DNA of 64,000 nt from Amylolactobacillus amylophilus DSM 20533 = JCM 1125 (GCF_001936335.1 NZ_CP018888.1:248001-312000); one strand, 5' to 3'. Counted from the stretch's first letter, positions 31,513 through 41,179 are shown. The notes: generated from the letters alone by a model not told the origin. Made by a program: numbers and translations.

Positions 31513-32910
31513 TTGACATTAGATTACAAAAAGTTAGCTGAAGAGAAACGCACAGAATTAATGCGCGATTTAAAAGACATGGTTGCAATTGATTCATCGC
31601 GCGACCTGGCAAATAAGACAGCTGAATTTCCTTTAGGACCTGGTCCTGCAAAGGCACTAGCAAAATTCTTAGAAATTGCTGCGCGAGATGGCTTTAAGAC
31701 CGCCAATATTGAAAATGTGGCTGGTCGGGTCGAGTTTGGTGAAGGAGACGAGACTCTCGGGATCATTGGTCACATGGATGAAGTTCCTGCAGGTGATGGT
31801 TGGGTCACGGATCCATTCACTGTGACAGCAAAGGACGGTAAGCTGTACGGTCGTGGTGTGGCTGACGACAAAGGTCCTAGCCTCGCTGCCTACTACGCAT
31901 TAAAGATTTTGAAAGAACAGGGCGTTAAATTAACTAAGAAAATTCACTTCATCGTCGGTACAGATGAAGAAAATGACTGGACCGGGATAAACCGTTACCT
32001 TGAAACGGAACCTAGACCTGACTTCGTCTTCTCACCAGATGCAGAATTTCCAATTATCAATGGTGAGAAGGGAATTGTATCCTTTGAACTAACATTCAAA
32101 GGTGTTGCAAACACCGGCAAGGACAAGCTGGTTTCCTTTAAATCTGGTCTGGCAGCAAACATGGTTCCGCAAACTGCTCAGGCAACCATTAATTCGGCTA
32201 ACTTCGCAGCAATCAAGCCGGCATATGAAAAATTCCTGGCCGAAAATCAACTAACCGGAACATTTGAACTTAACGGTGATAACGCAACAGTTGTGCTAAA
32301 CGGCCAAGGTGCTCACGGATCAGAACCAGAACTTGGTAGAAATGCCGCTACTTTCTTAGGCCTCTTCCTCAGCCAATTTGATTTTGCTGGTCGTGATTTA
32401 AACTACCTAAAGACAATTTCCTCCTTCTTGCACGAGGACTTCACGGGGAGCAAATTAGGCATCAATCATCATGATGACTTGATGGGTGAACTATCCAGTG
32501 CACCTAATGTCTATGACTACGATTCTGATAATGCCACAATCTTAATTAATGTTCGTTATCCAAAAGGAACTACACCAGACGAGATGGTGACTACCATTAA
32601 TGGTAATCTTGGAGAATTCGCTACGGCAGCAGTCAAGGGACATAATCAAGGACCACACTACGTCAGTGGTGAGGATCCGCTAGTTAAGACCCTACTCGCA
32701 GTTTACGAACACCAGACCGGTAAACCTGGTCATGAGACAATCATTGGCGGTGGAACCTATGGTAGAATCTTCGATCGTGGTGTAGCATTTGGGGCCCAAC
32801 CAGAAGATCAGCCAAACGTCATGCACCAACCAAACGAGTATATGCTGGAAGAAGCATTAATTGATTCTGTGGCAATTTACACGGAAGCAATCTACGAATT
32901 GACCAAATAG
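31513..32910 (+). CDS. pepV: Dipeptidase PepV (M20 family)
   Basis: 465 residues, matching PepV of lactobacilli (about 467). Metal-site motifs: GHMDEVPAGDGW, then GRGVADDKGP with the bridging Asp, GTDEENDW with the catalytic Glu pair, and a C-terminal His in HQPNEYM. It cleaves dipeptides with an unblocked N-terminus in the cytoplasm, the last step of peptide use. The start is TTG behind a strong AGGAGG. Followed by a clear terminator, so probably monocistronic. Confidence 0.95.
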   Translation: MTLDYKKLAEEKRTELMRDLKDMVAIDSSRDLANKTAEFPLGPGPAKALAKFLEIAARDGFKTANIENVAGRVEFGEGDETLGIIGHMDEVPAGDGWVTDPFTVTAKDGKLYGRGVADDKGPSLAAYYALKILKEQGVKLTKKIHFIVGTDEENDWTGINRYLETEPRPDFVFSPDAEFPIINGEKGIVSFELTFKGVANTGKDKLVSFKSGLAANMVPQTAQATINSANFAAIKPAYEKFLAENQLTGTFELNGDNATVVLNGQGAHGSEPELGRNAATFLGLFLSQFDFAGRDLNYLKTISSFLHEDFTGSKLGINHHDDLMGELSSAPNVYDYDSDNATILINVRYPKGTTPDEMVTTINGNLGEFATAAVKGHNQGPHYVSGEDPLVKTLLAVYEHQTGKPGHETIIGGGTYGRIFDRGVAFGAQPEDQPNVMHQPNEYMLEEALIDSVAIYTEAIYELTK

Positions 32911-32916
32911 TATGTT

Positions 32917-32943
32917 AAAAGACAGTTACATCTGTCTTTTTTT
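32917..32943 (+). terminator. pepV terminator
   Basis: AAAAGACAG, TTACAT loop, CTGTCTTTT plus further T: a perfect 9-bp stem. Confidence 0.9.
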
Positions 32944-33001
32944 ATGCGGCAAAAAAATAAATAAGTTATAATGGAAACACTAATTCAAAAAGGGTGTTAA
33001 A

Positions 33002-35788
33002 TTGAATAAAATCAACGAACTATTGGCACAGGTCAAACAAATTGCAATGAGGATATGGCACCAGCTTAGTGCGGTGTTTAACCGTTTGCGACAAAGCATC
33101 ATGACCCTACCAAGGGTCAGCAAATACGCCAACGAGAGTAACGCTAGCAAGGGCCAATTTTACTTAGGTACCGTGTACCTAACTATTAAAGGTATTGTTA
33201 AACGTTTTTTTCTTGTGCTCATTTTCGGTGCCTTTCTCGCTTTGGGTATTGGAATTGGCTTCGCCGTCGGCCTACTTCAAGATCAGCCCGTACCCTCGAT
33301 TGCCCAACTAGATAAGCAGATAAACCATCCGGAACAATCCTCCACACTCTACTATGCTGACATGCAGAAGATTTCCGACATCAAATCGGATATTAAGGCG
33401 ACCCATATCAGCAAAAATAAGCTTACACCGCTAGTTAAACAGGCGGTCATCTCCACCGAGGATGAGACATTTTACGATCATTCTGGTGTGCTTCCTAAGT
33501 CACTAATCCGCGCTATTTTCTCCGAACTAACGGGTATCGGTGTAAGAACCGGTGGTTCTACCCTCACCCAACAGTTGGTTAAGATGCAGTTTCTCACTAA
33601 CCAAACCACTTGGAAGAGAAAAGTAATCGAGATGTTTTTTGCCAAGAAGATTGAGGCACACTTCAGCAAGGACGAAATCCTGAATGCATATCTAAACGTT
33701 GTCCCGTTCGGTAAGAACAGTTCCGGCCAGAATATCGCGGGAATAGAGGAGGCTACTATAGGGATTTTCGGCAAAAAAATTGCGGATCTTACCCTCCCAC
33801 AGGCTGCCTTTATTGCCGGCCTACCTCAAAGTCCATCTGCCTACACCCCATTCACCATCACGGGAAAATTAAAGAAGGACTACTCACTTGGTTTGAAACG
33901 AAAGAACATCGTCCTTTTCCGGATGTACCGCAACGGAAATATCACAAAGAAGGAATACACAGCAGCAAAGAACTATGACCTCGCACAAGATTTCGCACAG
34001 CCGCAAAAGACTTCACAAGTCAATGGCTACAATAATTACCTCTATAATCTGGTCGCTAATAAAAGTGTCGAGTTGATCGCAAAGTCGCTCATCAGGCAGA
34101 ATAAAGAGCGAGTAGCTGATGTTGTCAAGGACGAGGCAGAATACAACCAATACCTTGCTCAAGCTAGCGAAATTTTGAAACAAAAGGGCTATCACGTCAA
34201 GACAACTATTGATAAGAATATGTACGCTATCATGAGTCAGACTGTTGCTAATGCCGAACTAGGAACGGTGCACACGACCACCAACTATGACACCTCACTG
34301 AATCGTAACGTCAATATAACCGAGAAAGCACAGAACGGCTCCGTAATGATTGATAACGAGACCGGCCGAGTAATTGCTTTTGCTGGTGGCGTAGACTTCG
34401 AGAATTCACAAGTCAATCATGCATTTAACACGTACCGTTCTCCCGGTTCATCGATTAAACCCTACCTTGTTTATGCTCCCGCAATTGAGAACAAATTGAT
34501 TGGTACGAAGACAGTATTACCCGACTTTCCAACCAACTATGGTAGCTATATACCAACCGACTATGGCCAAAGTGTTGAGAATCGCTTCATCAGTGCCGAT
34601 GAGGCCCTAAGAATGTCCTATAATCTGCCCGCTGTTAGTTTGTTCAACGAAGTACGCAAGCAAACCCCAGTTCAGGAATATATGCAAAAACTTGGTTTCA
34701 ACATCGAGAATAGCGAATTTAAACAGCTAGGACTCGCACTTGGTGGCACTAAGTATGGCTTCTCCGTAGCGGAGAACGCAGCTGCCTTTGCCTCTTTCTA
34801 TAATGACGGTGCAAGAAGTGAACCATATTATATCGATCAGATTACTGATCCTAGTGGTAAAGTAATCTATCAGCATCACACAAAGAAGACGAAGGTCTTT
34901 TCTAAGGGAACAGCCTATATTATGCAGAAAATGCTGCATGAGGTAACGACGCAGGGTACCGCTGCACAACTAAGTTACGGTTTGAATTTCGACACCAGTA
35001 ACCTGATTGGCAAAACCGGTACAAGTAACGACTACAGAGATATCTGGTTCAACGGTGCAACACCCGGCGTCACAATCTCATCATGGATGGGCTACGATAA
35101 CTTCTATGGTCACACGTATACACTGAGCGATAACGCCAGTTCTGTTAACATGAGCCTGTGGACTGAGATGGTCAATCAGCTGTATGCAACTAATCCTAAG
35201 ATATTCAAGTTAGACAAAGCCAGTGAGAAACCTGCTACTGTACATTCTCATGGAGTTTTGCGTCAAACTGGAACCAAGGCGGGTTCAGTGAACTATGACG
35301 GAGCCACGGTAAAGCTCACTGGATCAATGACCACTAGTCTGAGCCTCTCAACACACGCACGAGCAGCATCTGCTAAGTTCTCCGTCGGGGCAAACAAGAA
35401 GGATTATGATCTATTTTTTGATTATAAATTAGGCAAATTAAGTAATTATGGAACTAGGCTGTACTACACAGGTGAAACCATTAATACGAAAGAAAATGTT
35501 GCTGATCTGTTTGTGGATAACAAGAACTCTGCTCTGAACGAAAATTATTATGGAACAAACATTACACCTCCTTCTACTCCTAGTGCCAATACTGAGGTTG
35601 AAGGAAACGACGAAGAACCACAGACCACAGGTGGAACACCACCAACTAACTCTAACGAGAACCAACCGGCTGGTAATACGACTACCAACCAAACAGGTGC
35701 AGGCTCCAATGCAGAGTCACCGAACCAGAATACCCAACAACCTAGCCAGCAAACGAATCCGCCAGAAACAACTGGCGGCAACAACTAG
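33002..35788 (+). CDS. Class A penicillin-binding protein (PBP1A/PBP2A family)
   Basis: 928 residues. A cytoplasmic N-terminus of about 65 residues and one membrane anchor (about 66-92) precede the GT51 glycosyltransferase with catalytic Glu153 in STEDETFYDH and GGSTLTQQLVK. The transpeptidase follows with SSIK (Ser483, Lys486), SYN (539-541) and KTG (671-673). The last 75 or so residues are a low-complexity tail rich in Asn, Thr, Gln and Pro, probably an extended linker in the wall. It polymerises and crosslinks peptidoglycan. The start is TTG with AGGG upstream and a TATAAT at 32967-32972. A strong terminator separates it from ccpA. Confidence 0.92.
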   Translation: MNKINELLAQVKQIAMRIWHQLSAVFNRLRQSIMTLPRVSKYANESNASKGQFYLGTVYLTIKGIVKRFFLVLIFGAFLALGIGIGFAVGLLQDQPVPSIAQLDKQINHPEQSSTLYYADMQKISDIKSDIKATHISKNKLTPLVKQAVISTEDETFYDHSGVLPKSLIRAIFSELTGIGVRTGGSTLTQQLVKMQFLTNQTTWKRKVIEMFFAKKIEAHFSKDEILNAYLNVVPFGKNSSGQNIAGIEEATIGIFGKKIADLTLPQAAFIAGLPQSPSAYTPFTITGKLKKDYSLGLKRKNIVLFRMYRNGNITKKEYTAAKNYDLAQDFAQPQKTSQVNGYNNYLYNLVANKSVELIAKSLIRQNKERVADVVKDEAEYNQYLAQASEILKQKGYHVKTTIDKNMYAIMSQTVANAELGTVHTTTNYDTSLNRNVNITEKAQNGSVMIDNETGRVIAFAGGVDFENSQVNHAFNTYRSPGSSIKPYLVYAPAIENKLIGTKTVLPDFPTNYGSYIPTDYGQSVENRFISADEALRMSYNLPAVSLFNEVRKQTPVQEYMQKLGFNIENSEFKQLGLALGGTKYGFSVAENAAAFASFYNDGARSEPYYIDQITDPSGKVIYQHHTKKTKVFSKGTAYIMQKMLHEVTTQGTAAQLSYGLNFDTSNLIGKTGTSNDYRDIWFNGATPGVTISSWMGYDNFYGHTYTLSDNASSVNMSLWTEMVNQLYATNPKIFKLDKASEKPATVHSHGVLRQTGTKAGSVNYDGATVKLTGSMTTSLSLSTHARAASAKFSVGANKKDYDLFFDYKLGKLSNYGTRLYYTGETINTKENVADLFVDNKNSALNENYYGTNITPPSTPSANTEVEGNDEEPQTTGGTPPTNSNENQPAGNTTTNQTGAGSNAESPNQNTQQPSQQTNPPETTGGNN

Positions 35789-35815
35789 TTTCAGCTGGTA
35801 GTTGCGCCGCAATGC

Positions 35816-35856
35816 AAAAAAAAGGAATTAACGTTTTGCCGTTAATTCCTTTTTTT
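35816..35856. terminator. Bidirectional terminator between the PBP gene and ccpA
   Basis: AAAGGAATTAACG and CGTTAATTCCTTT form a 13-bp perfect stem with A/T runs on both sides. Confidence 0.93.
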
Positions 35857-35876
35857 GTTATCTGTCAGTGAGTTAA

Positions 35877-36878
35877 TTATTTAGTACTATTACGCTTTGA
35901 AATAGAATATGGCAATGTAACATGCTCCTCATCGAGTTCCTCGTTATTAATCAATTTAGTGAGCATTCTCATACTTACAGCGCCGATATCATACAACGGC
36001 TGTTTGATAGCAGTCATACTTGGTCGGACAATTTTAGAGATAATCGTGTTATTGGCAGAAATGATCTCTAAATCGGCTGGTACGTCCACCCCGGCGTCCA
36101 GGGCGGCATTCATTAACCCAGCAGCGGTCACATCTCTCGTCACAATCATTCCGTCAACATTATTTGCCTTAATCTTCTCATACAAATCGTAACCATCTTC
36201 GTAGCCAAAGTTATTCGGGAAGATCAAATCAGCGCTGTCGGTCAATCCTAGTTTGGTGGTAGCTTCAGCGAAGGCCTTCATTCTGTAAGAACGGTTAATA
36301 TCCGCATCCTCTTTGCCAACAACCAGGGCAAGTTTCTTACGCCCATTGTTAGCCAGCAATTCCACTGCCTCAGTAATTGATGCTTGGTAGTCGATATTGA
36401 CAGTTGGTAACTTAGATTCAGCATCAACTGTACCGGCTAGGACAACTGGCGTCCTGGTACGCGTGAAAGCGTCTCTTGCAATCGTAGAGAGCTCATTTGT
36501 CATGTAGATAACTCCATCTACCTGCTTGCTTAAAAGCGCTGAGATGACATCTTCTTCACGATTTACGCTAGTATCAACACTTGTAATAATAATATTGTAT
36601 TTATACATAGTCGCAATATCGTCAATTCCCTTCGATAACTCGGAGAAATAAAGGTTATTAAGTTCAGGCACAACTAGACCAATCATTGTCGTTCTCTTAC
36701 TTGCTAGTCCGCGAGCAACCGCATTTGGCTGGTAGTTAAGTCTATCAATAACAGCAAGTACTTTTTGACGTGTATCATCACGTACATTCTTATTACCGTT
36801 AACAACACGGGAAACAGTTGCCATAGAAACTTTAGCTTCTCGAGCTACGTCGTAAATTGTTATTTCTTGTTTTTCCAT
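35877..36878 (-). CDS. ccpA: Catabolite control protein CcpA (LacI family)
   Basis: 333 residues. LacI-type helix-turn-helix at residues 6-25 (ITIYDVAREAKVSMATVSRVVNG) with hinge helix NAVARGLASKRT, followed by the periplasmic-binding-protein-like core with CcpA features (IGLVVPELNNLYFSEL, SKQVDGVIYMTNE, FPNNFGYEDGYD). With HPr-Ser-P it binds cre sites and governs carbon catabolite control; a cre-like site stands before the PTS remnant in this window. GGAG precedes the ATG. Divergent from pepQ with a shared control region. Confidence 0.94.
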   Translation of the reverse strand: MEKQEITIYDVAREAKVSMATVSRVVNGNKNVRDDTRQKVLAVIDRLNYQPNAVARGLASKRTTMIGLVVPELNNLYFSELSKGIDDIATMYKYNIIITSVDTSVNREEDVISALLSKQVDGVIYMTNELSTIARDAFTRTRTPVVLAGTVDAESKLPTVNIDYQASITEAVELLANNGRKKLALVVGKEDADINRSYRMKAFAEATTKLGLTDSADLIFPNNFGYEDGYDLYEKIKANNVDGMIVTRDVTAAGLMNAALDAGVDVPADLEIISANNTIISKIVRPSMTAIKQPLYDIGAVSMRMLTKLINNEELDEEHVTLPYSISKRNSTK

Positions 36879-36913
36879 CGTTATTCTCCGCTTTCAATCG
36901 TCTGCACTTCTCT

Positions 36914-36942
36914 AAAATAACAAACATACCAAAAATTTGCAA
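36914..36942 (-). promoter_or_regulatory. ccpA promoter
   Basis: TTGCAA, 17-bp spacer, TATTTT on the minus strand. The -35 box lies within the cre-like site, so CcpA could repress its own gene. Confidence 0.7.
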
Positions 36943-36951
36943 GCGGTTACT
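36938..36951. promoter_or_regulatory. cre-like site in the ccpA-pepQ intergenic region
   Basis: TGCAAGCGGTTACT fits TGWNANCGNTNWCA with two mismatches. The position, overlapping the ccpA -35 and upstream of the pepQ -10 TATACT (36986-36991), matches what has been described for the ccpA/pepQ pair in lactobacilli, where CcpA activates pepQ. Confidence 0.65.
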
Positions 36952-37023
36952 AGCTGTTTTTTCGTTTACTTGCAGATGATTATGCTATACTTTTATTATC
37001 ACGAGAAAAGAAGGTTACAAATT

Positions 37024-38127
37024 ATGATACAACTTGATAAATTACAGAAATGGCTCCAGGATACTAACACCGATGTGGCGTATATTAGTGATCCCGTCAA
37101 TGTGAATTATTTCAGTGGCTACGGTTCTGACCCAGAGGAACGTGTGCTTGCACTCTTTGTTTTCAAAGATGCAGCCCCATTTCTATTTACCCCTCAACTA
37201 AACGTCGAGGAGGCTAAGAACTCCGAGTTTGATTCCGATGTATACGGCTACCTTGACCATGAAAATCCCTTTAAGATTATAGCAGAAAGAATTAAAGAGC
37301 GGACAAATCATTTTGAAAAATGGGCAATTGAGAAAGATAATTTATCGGTTTTCCGTTATCAAGCAATCAAAACAGCTTTTCCAACCGCCTCATTCACACA
37401 GGATGCATCTCGTTTCATCGAACAGACGCGGCTCTATAAGACACAACAAGAAATTGCCATCATGGAACAAGCCGGTGCGGACGCCGATTTTGCCTTTGAG
37501 GTGGCTTTCAACGCGGTCCAAACAGGCGTCTCCGAGCGTGGTCTGGTTGGTCAAATTGAATATGAACTGAAGAAACGCGGCGTGATGGAAATGAGCTTCG
37601 ATACAATCGTTCAGACCGGTGCTAATGCCGCCAATCCACACGGTGGGCCAACTTTGAGTACAGTTCAGCCTAACGAACTTATCCTGTTTGATCTTGGTAC
37701 TGTTAAAAACGGCTATATGAGCGATGCAACCAGAACGGTCGCTTATGGTACACCAAGCGATAAGGCGCTAGATATCTTCAAGGTTTGTCTTGAGGCGAAT
37801 CTCACCGCGATGGATAAGGCTAAGCCTGGTATCACCGCTGCTGAGCTAGATGCCGTTGCGCGGGACATCATCACTAAAGCCGGTTATGGTGAATACTTCA
37901 ATCACCGTCTCGGCCACGGTATTGGTAAATCGACCCATGAATTTCCTTCACTCATGGAAGGTAACGACATGGAGTTAGAACCAGGAATGTGCTTCTCAAT
38001 CGAACCAGGTATCTACATTCCAGGTGTTGCCGGTGTCAGAATTGAAGACTGTGGGCACCTAACAGAAAATGGCTTCGTACCATTCACACACACGCCTAAA
38101 GAGCTTAAAACAATTGCAGTTCACTAA
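37024..38127 (+). CDS. pepQ: Xaa-Pro dipeptidase PepQ (M24B)
   Basis: 367 residues, normal for PepQ. An N-terminal creatinase-type domain is followed by the pita-bread catalytic domain with [18 protein letters not shown] (two metal Asp), [13 protein letters not shown] (metal His), SIEPGIY and a final Glu in [10 protein letters not shown]. It splits X-Pro dipeptides, giving proline from casein-type peptides. The ATG at 37024 has AGAAGG upstream; the open frame reaches 29 codons further into the promoter and should not be used. Confidence 0.94.
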   Translation: MIQLDKLQKWLQDTNTDVAYISDPVNVNYFSGYGSDPEERVLALFVFKDAAPFLFTPQLNVEEAKNSEFDSDVYGYLDHENPFKIIAERIKERTNHFEKWAIEKDNLSVFRYQAIKTAFPTASFTQDASRFIEQTRLYKTQQEIAIMEQAGADADFAFEVAFNAVQTGVSERGLVGQIEYELKKRGVMEMSFDTIVQTGANAANPHGGPTLSTVQPNELILFDLGTVKNGYMSDATRTVAYGTPSDKALDIFKVCLEANLTAMDKAKPGITAAELDAVARDIITKAGYGEYFNHRLGHGIGKSTHEFPSLMEGNDMELEPGMCFSIEPGIYIPGVAGVRIEDCGHLTENGFVPFTHTPKELKTIAVH

Positions 38128-38129
38128 AA

Positions 38130-38164
38130 CAAAAAATCACACAATCAAATGTGTGATTTTTTGT
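38130..38164. terminator. Bidirectional terminator between pepQ and the YtxH gene
   Basis: AAAAATCACACA and TGTGTGATTTTT form a perfect 12-bp stem with a 6-nt loop. Confidence 0.93.
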
Positions 38165-38176
38165 TTACCAGAATAA

Positions 38177-38581
38177 TTAGTCTTTATCTTGCTCTTGGTT
38201 TAATTCATTTAAAATTCTGTCATTGTCAGTCGGGTCATCATTGAAGGCCTCTGTGTCATCGATGATGATATCGTCGAAATCTGTTAACTCTGAATCATCG
38301 TTCACAACCTGTTTAGGAAACGATTGTAACTGACTCTTAATCAGATCAGTGGAGTTATCATACTTTTTCTTGAGATTGTCAAGGGTTTCACCAGACACAC
38401 TGGACACCTTACTCTCGGCTTGATTCTTTAAGTCTAGAGCCTTGTCTTTTAAATCCTTCGTCTGGTTCTTCACTGAATCAGTTAATTCTTCAACAGTATC
38501 GGGTGTGAGCAAGGTTGTGGCAACGAGACTTGCAGCAGCACCGACCACCACACCAAACACAAAACTTCCAAATTTAGACAT
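38177..38581 (-). CDS. YtxH domain protein
   Basis: 134 residues. A glycine/alanine-rich transmembrane segment (FGSFVFGVVVGAAASLVATTLLTP) at the N-terminus, then Asp/Lys-rich heptad-like sequence predicted to be helical (SVKNQTKDLKDKALDLKNQAESK) and an acidic tail. YtxH-domain proteins are small membrane-anchored proteins of the general stress or envelope response; their molecular role is not settled. The ATG at 38581 has AAGGAG; another ATG two codons upstream is too close to the ribosome binding site. 11 nt downstream of a DUF948 gene, the usual pairing. Confidence 0.85.
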   Translation of the reverse strand: MSKFGSFVFGVVVGAAASLVATTLLTPDTVEELTDSVKNQTKDLKDKALDLKNQAESKVSSVSGETLDNLKKKYDNSTDLIKSQLQSFPKQVVNDDSELTDFDDIIIDDTEAFNDDPTDNDRILNELNQEQDKD

Positions 38582-38592
38582 ATGCATTCTCC

Positions 38593-39024
38593 TTATTTAA
38601 CTTCTTCTGAATTTTTCTTCTTTGGCATCACTTTTTTTAAAATCGTACCGGCAACACCAGCCTTCGTAGCCGTTCCGCTGAAACCTGACACACGATGAAC
38701 GATATTCTTAGAGCTCGTGTTAATATCAGAGACGCTCTGACCAAGGTCAGCAGCAGCAACGAATACAGGATCAAGCGTTTGAACCTTACCGTTAACGTCA
38801 TTCAGTAAAGTATTTGACTTAACCAGGAGACCTTCGACTTGTTGTGATAAGGCATCGACATTGTTAGTCACCTGCTCCACCGTCTTATTAGTGGTAGCAA
38901 CGGTTCGGCTTACTTCCTTCATGGTCTTTGCAGTCCTAACCAAGACTGGAATTAAAAATAAAACTAAAATAAGAAATGCAACGGCTGCAATTAGTCCTGC
39001 TAGTGCACCAAGCGATATATCCAT
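38593..39024 (-). CDS. DUF948 domain protein
   Basis: 143 residues. One N-terminal transmembrane helix (LGALAGLIAAVAFLILVLFLIPVLV) and a long coiled-coil-like stretch (TVATTNKTVEQVTNNVDALSQQVEGL), ending in a basic KKVMPKKKNSEE tail. DUF948 proteins are co-encoded with YtxH proteins and of unknown function; membrane-linked scaffolding is an inference. GGAGG precedes the ATG. Confidence 0.85.
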   Translation of the reverse strand: MDISLGALAGLIAAVAFLILVLFLIPVLVRTAKTMKEVSRTVATTNKTVEQVTNNVDALSQQVEGLLVKSNTLLNDVNGKVQTLDPVFVAAADLGQSVSDINTSSKNIVHRVSGFSGTATKAGVAGTILKKVMPKKKNSEEVK

Positions 39025-39057
39025 GATTAAATCCTCCAGATTTTTTCTATTATTTAA

Positions 39058-39086
39058 AGTCTAGCATTATTCAAACGTAGTCGCAA
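39058..39086 (-). promoter_or_regulatory. Promoter of the DUF948-YtxH operon
   Basis: TTGCGA, 17-bp spacer, TAGACT on the minus strand, 34 nt upstream of the ATG. Confidence 0.55.
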
Positions 39087-39123
39087 TTTTATTCGTAGCG
39101 GATTCAAAAATAAATTTGTAATT

Positions 39124-39648
39124 TTATAGACGGGGAAATTCGAAAGATAATTCTTCAACCAGCTTAAATTCGCGTGTATAATACTGTACCCGAAACGAGT
39201 CGGCAGCAACATCGATTATGGCGTAAGTACCACCAATTCTCGCATATTCTCCCCTAGGTAAACTGATTGAGCCAGGATTAACAATGAGTACGCCATAATC
39301 AATCATCGTCAGCAGTTGATGTGTATGCCCGTAGATAATGATATCTGCATCCTGCTCTCGTCCCGCTAAATAAATAGTATTAAGGCCGAAGTTCACGTTA
39401 TATTTATGGCCATGGGTCACGAATACCCTTGCTTCTGGTAAATCTAAGTTAATGGAAACGGGAAAGTCGGTTCCATAATCCATGTTCCCAACAACAATTT
39501 GAAAGTCCGCGATCAGCGGATTCCGAGGGTAAAACTCCGAGTCACCGGCATGAATCAGCACATCGACCTCACCCGCATAGCGCTTTGCTAGCGCTGTTAG
39601 AATCTGGTCATCACCATGTGAATCACTCACAACCAATAACTTACTCAT
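39124..39648 (-). CDS. YfcE/YsnB-type metallophosphodiesterase
   Basis: 174 residues in the MJ0936/YfcE family: SDSHGDDQ (residues 8-15), HAGDSEF, GNMDY, THGHKYN and YGHTHQL supply the two-metal centre. Such small enzymes hydrolyse phosphodiesters in vitro; the natural substrate is unknown. The start overlaps the rdgB stop by 8 bp, and murI-rdgB-yfcE is the same order as Bacillus racE-ysnA-ysnB. Confidence 0.9.
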   Translation of the reverse strand: MSKLLVVSDSHGDDQILTALAKRYAGEVDVLIHAGDSEFYPRNPLIADFQIVVGNMDYGTDFPVSINLDLPEARVFVTHGHKYNVNFGLNTIYLAGREQDADIIIYGHTHQLLTMIDYGVLIVNPGSISLPRGEYARIGGTYAIIDVAADSFRVQYYTREFKLVEELSFEFPRL

Positions 39649-40261
39649 TTACGTCTACACTTTCCAACCATTGGGGTAAGGCAGCCACTAAAGCACGGAT
39701 GGCCTTGCCACGGTGGCTAACTTCGTTTTTCTCCATCGCAGTCATACTAGCAAAGGTTTTGCCCTTATCCGAGACATAGAACAGCGGATCATAGCCAAAA
39801 CCGTCGCTACCCTCTGGCACAGTCAAGATTGTGCCCTTGGCTTCACCGGTCACGACCAAATCATCGTCAAATTTTCCCGGCCAGCTAAACACAATCACTG
39901 TTTTGAAACTTGCGGTACGCTTATCTTCCGGCACACCGCCCAGTTCAGCCAGCAACTTTGCATTATTACGGGCATCGTTATGTCCCTCACCGGCATAACG
40001 AGCAGAATAGATACCCGGTTGACCATTCAAGTAATCAACCATCAAGCCAGAATCATCCGCGATTGTGGGTAGTTGAGAATAGTTGGCCAGCTGATGAGCC
40101 TTTAACGTGGCATTTTCCTGGAAGCTTCTTCCTGTTTCGTTGACCTCTGGCGGATTAGTTAAATCCTGATTAGTAATTAGTTGATAGCCCATTTTTGCAA
40201 AAACAGGAGCGATTTCTCGGATCTTTCCCGGATTATTCGTGGCAAACAATACTTTTTTCAT
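39641..40261 (-). CDS. rdgB: XTP/dITP diphosphatase (RdgB/HAM1)
   Basis: 206 residues. ATNNPGKIREI at residues 7-17, ADDSGLMVD (metal-binding) near 68, SARYAG near 85, and SDGFGYDPLFY near 150 are hallmarks. It removes non-canonical purine triphosphates from the nucleotide pool, keeping inosine and xanthosine out of DNA. A 32-nt gap follows murI; AAAGGA precedes the ATG. Confidence 0.94.
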   Translation of the reverse strand: MKKVLFATNNPGKIREIAPVFAKMGYQLITNQDLTNPPEVNETGRSFQENATLKAHQLANYSQLPTIADDSGLMVDYLNGQPGIYSARYAGEGHNDARNNAKLLAELGGVPEDKRTASFKTVIVFSWPGKFDDDLVVTGEAKGTILTVPEGSDGFGYDPLFYVSDKGKTFASMTAMEKNEVSHRGKAIRALVAALPQWLESVDVNE

Positions 40262-40293
40262 TTCAAATTATTTCCTTTACAGTCACTTTATAT

Positions 40294-41091
40294 CTACGCA
40301 TCTAGCACGACCTTGTTTGCCGTCAAATTCTGGTCGTGTAACCACTTTTTGGCAACTAGGGCAAAATGAGTTGGTTCACCGGTGGTGAAATACTCCCGCT
40401 CCACATCGTCGCCTGTCCGGAGCAATCCTCTCTGGCGCAGAACATTTCTGGTGTAGATCGCTGTCTGATCTGCTGGATCAACCAACCGCACTTCACTTGA
40501 AACATTCTTTTGAATCTGCTCCGCAATCAGTGGATAATGGGTGCATCCGAGCACTAGAGTGTCAATATCACTATCGGCAAATGGTTGTAAGCTATCCACC
40601 AATTCCTGATTGATTGGCGTCACTTCGTTACCAGATTCAATCAACGGTACCAGTTTGGGTGTAGCGAGACCCATTACTTGGGCACCTGCAAGTCTAGAAC
40701 CGATTTCCCTCTCGTAGGCCATTGAATCGATCGTTGATCTCGTCCCGATTATTCCCACGTGACCGTTTTGCGTAACCTTAGTTGCTGCTAAGCTTCCTGA
40801 TTGAATCACACCAATAACCGGAATGTCTAATTGCGGCGCAATCTCATCGAGAGCGGCGGCTGTAGCCGTGTTGCAAGCGAAGACAATTGCCTTAACGTTT
40901 TTTTTCAATAAAAAATGAACCATCTGCCACGTAAATTCCTTAATTTCTGCTACCGAGCGGTCACCGTATGGTAGACGAGCCTGATCAGCAATAAAGACCA
41001 AGTTTTCCTCGGGCATTAGTTCAATAACTTTTCTCACGACAGTCAGGCCACCTAGGCCGGAGTCGAGTAATCCAATAGGTCTATTTTCCAA
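40294..41091 (-). CDS. murI: Glutamate racemase
   Basis: 265 residues. The two catalytic cysteines are in ACNTATAAAL (about 73) and LGCTHYPLI (about 183), with GLLDSGLGGLTVV near the N-terminus. It makes D-glutamate for peptidoglycan. First gene of the murI-rdgB-yfcE unit; divergent from yslB. Confidence 0.95.
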   Translation of the reverse strand: MENRPIGLLDSGLGGLTVVRKVIELMPEENLVFIADQARLPYGDRSVAEIKEFTWQMVHFLLKKNVKAIVFACNTATAAALDEIAPQLDIPVIGVIQSGSLAATKVTQNGHVGIIGTRSTIDSMAYEREIGSRLAGAQVMGLATPKLVPLIESGNEVTPINQELVDSLQPFADSDIDTLVLGCTHYPLIAEQIQKNVSSEVRLVDPADQTAIYTRNVLRQRGLLRTGDDVEREYFTTGEPTHFALVAKKWLHDQNLTANKVVLDA

Positions 41092-41179
41092 TATATCACC
41101 AGTTTCATCTTTCTGTTTTTATTATTGTGGATTTAGGGTAAAATATCAAGTTATAGACGTGATTTTAGGAGTGAATACA

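Noticed and set aside
35959-36192. Frames on the opposite strand of ccpA, mutS, mutL, alaS and other genes
   Set aside because: They lack ribosome binding sites and recognisable domains and lie wholly inside well-supported genes.
36937-37023. N-terminal extension of PepQ
   Set aside because: The extra 29 codons cover the promoter and cre region; the ATG at 37024 has its own ribosome binding site and gives the family length.
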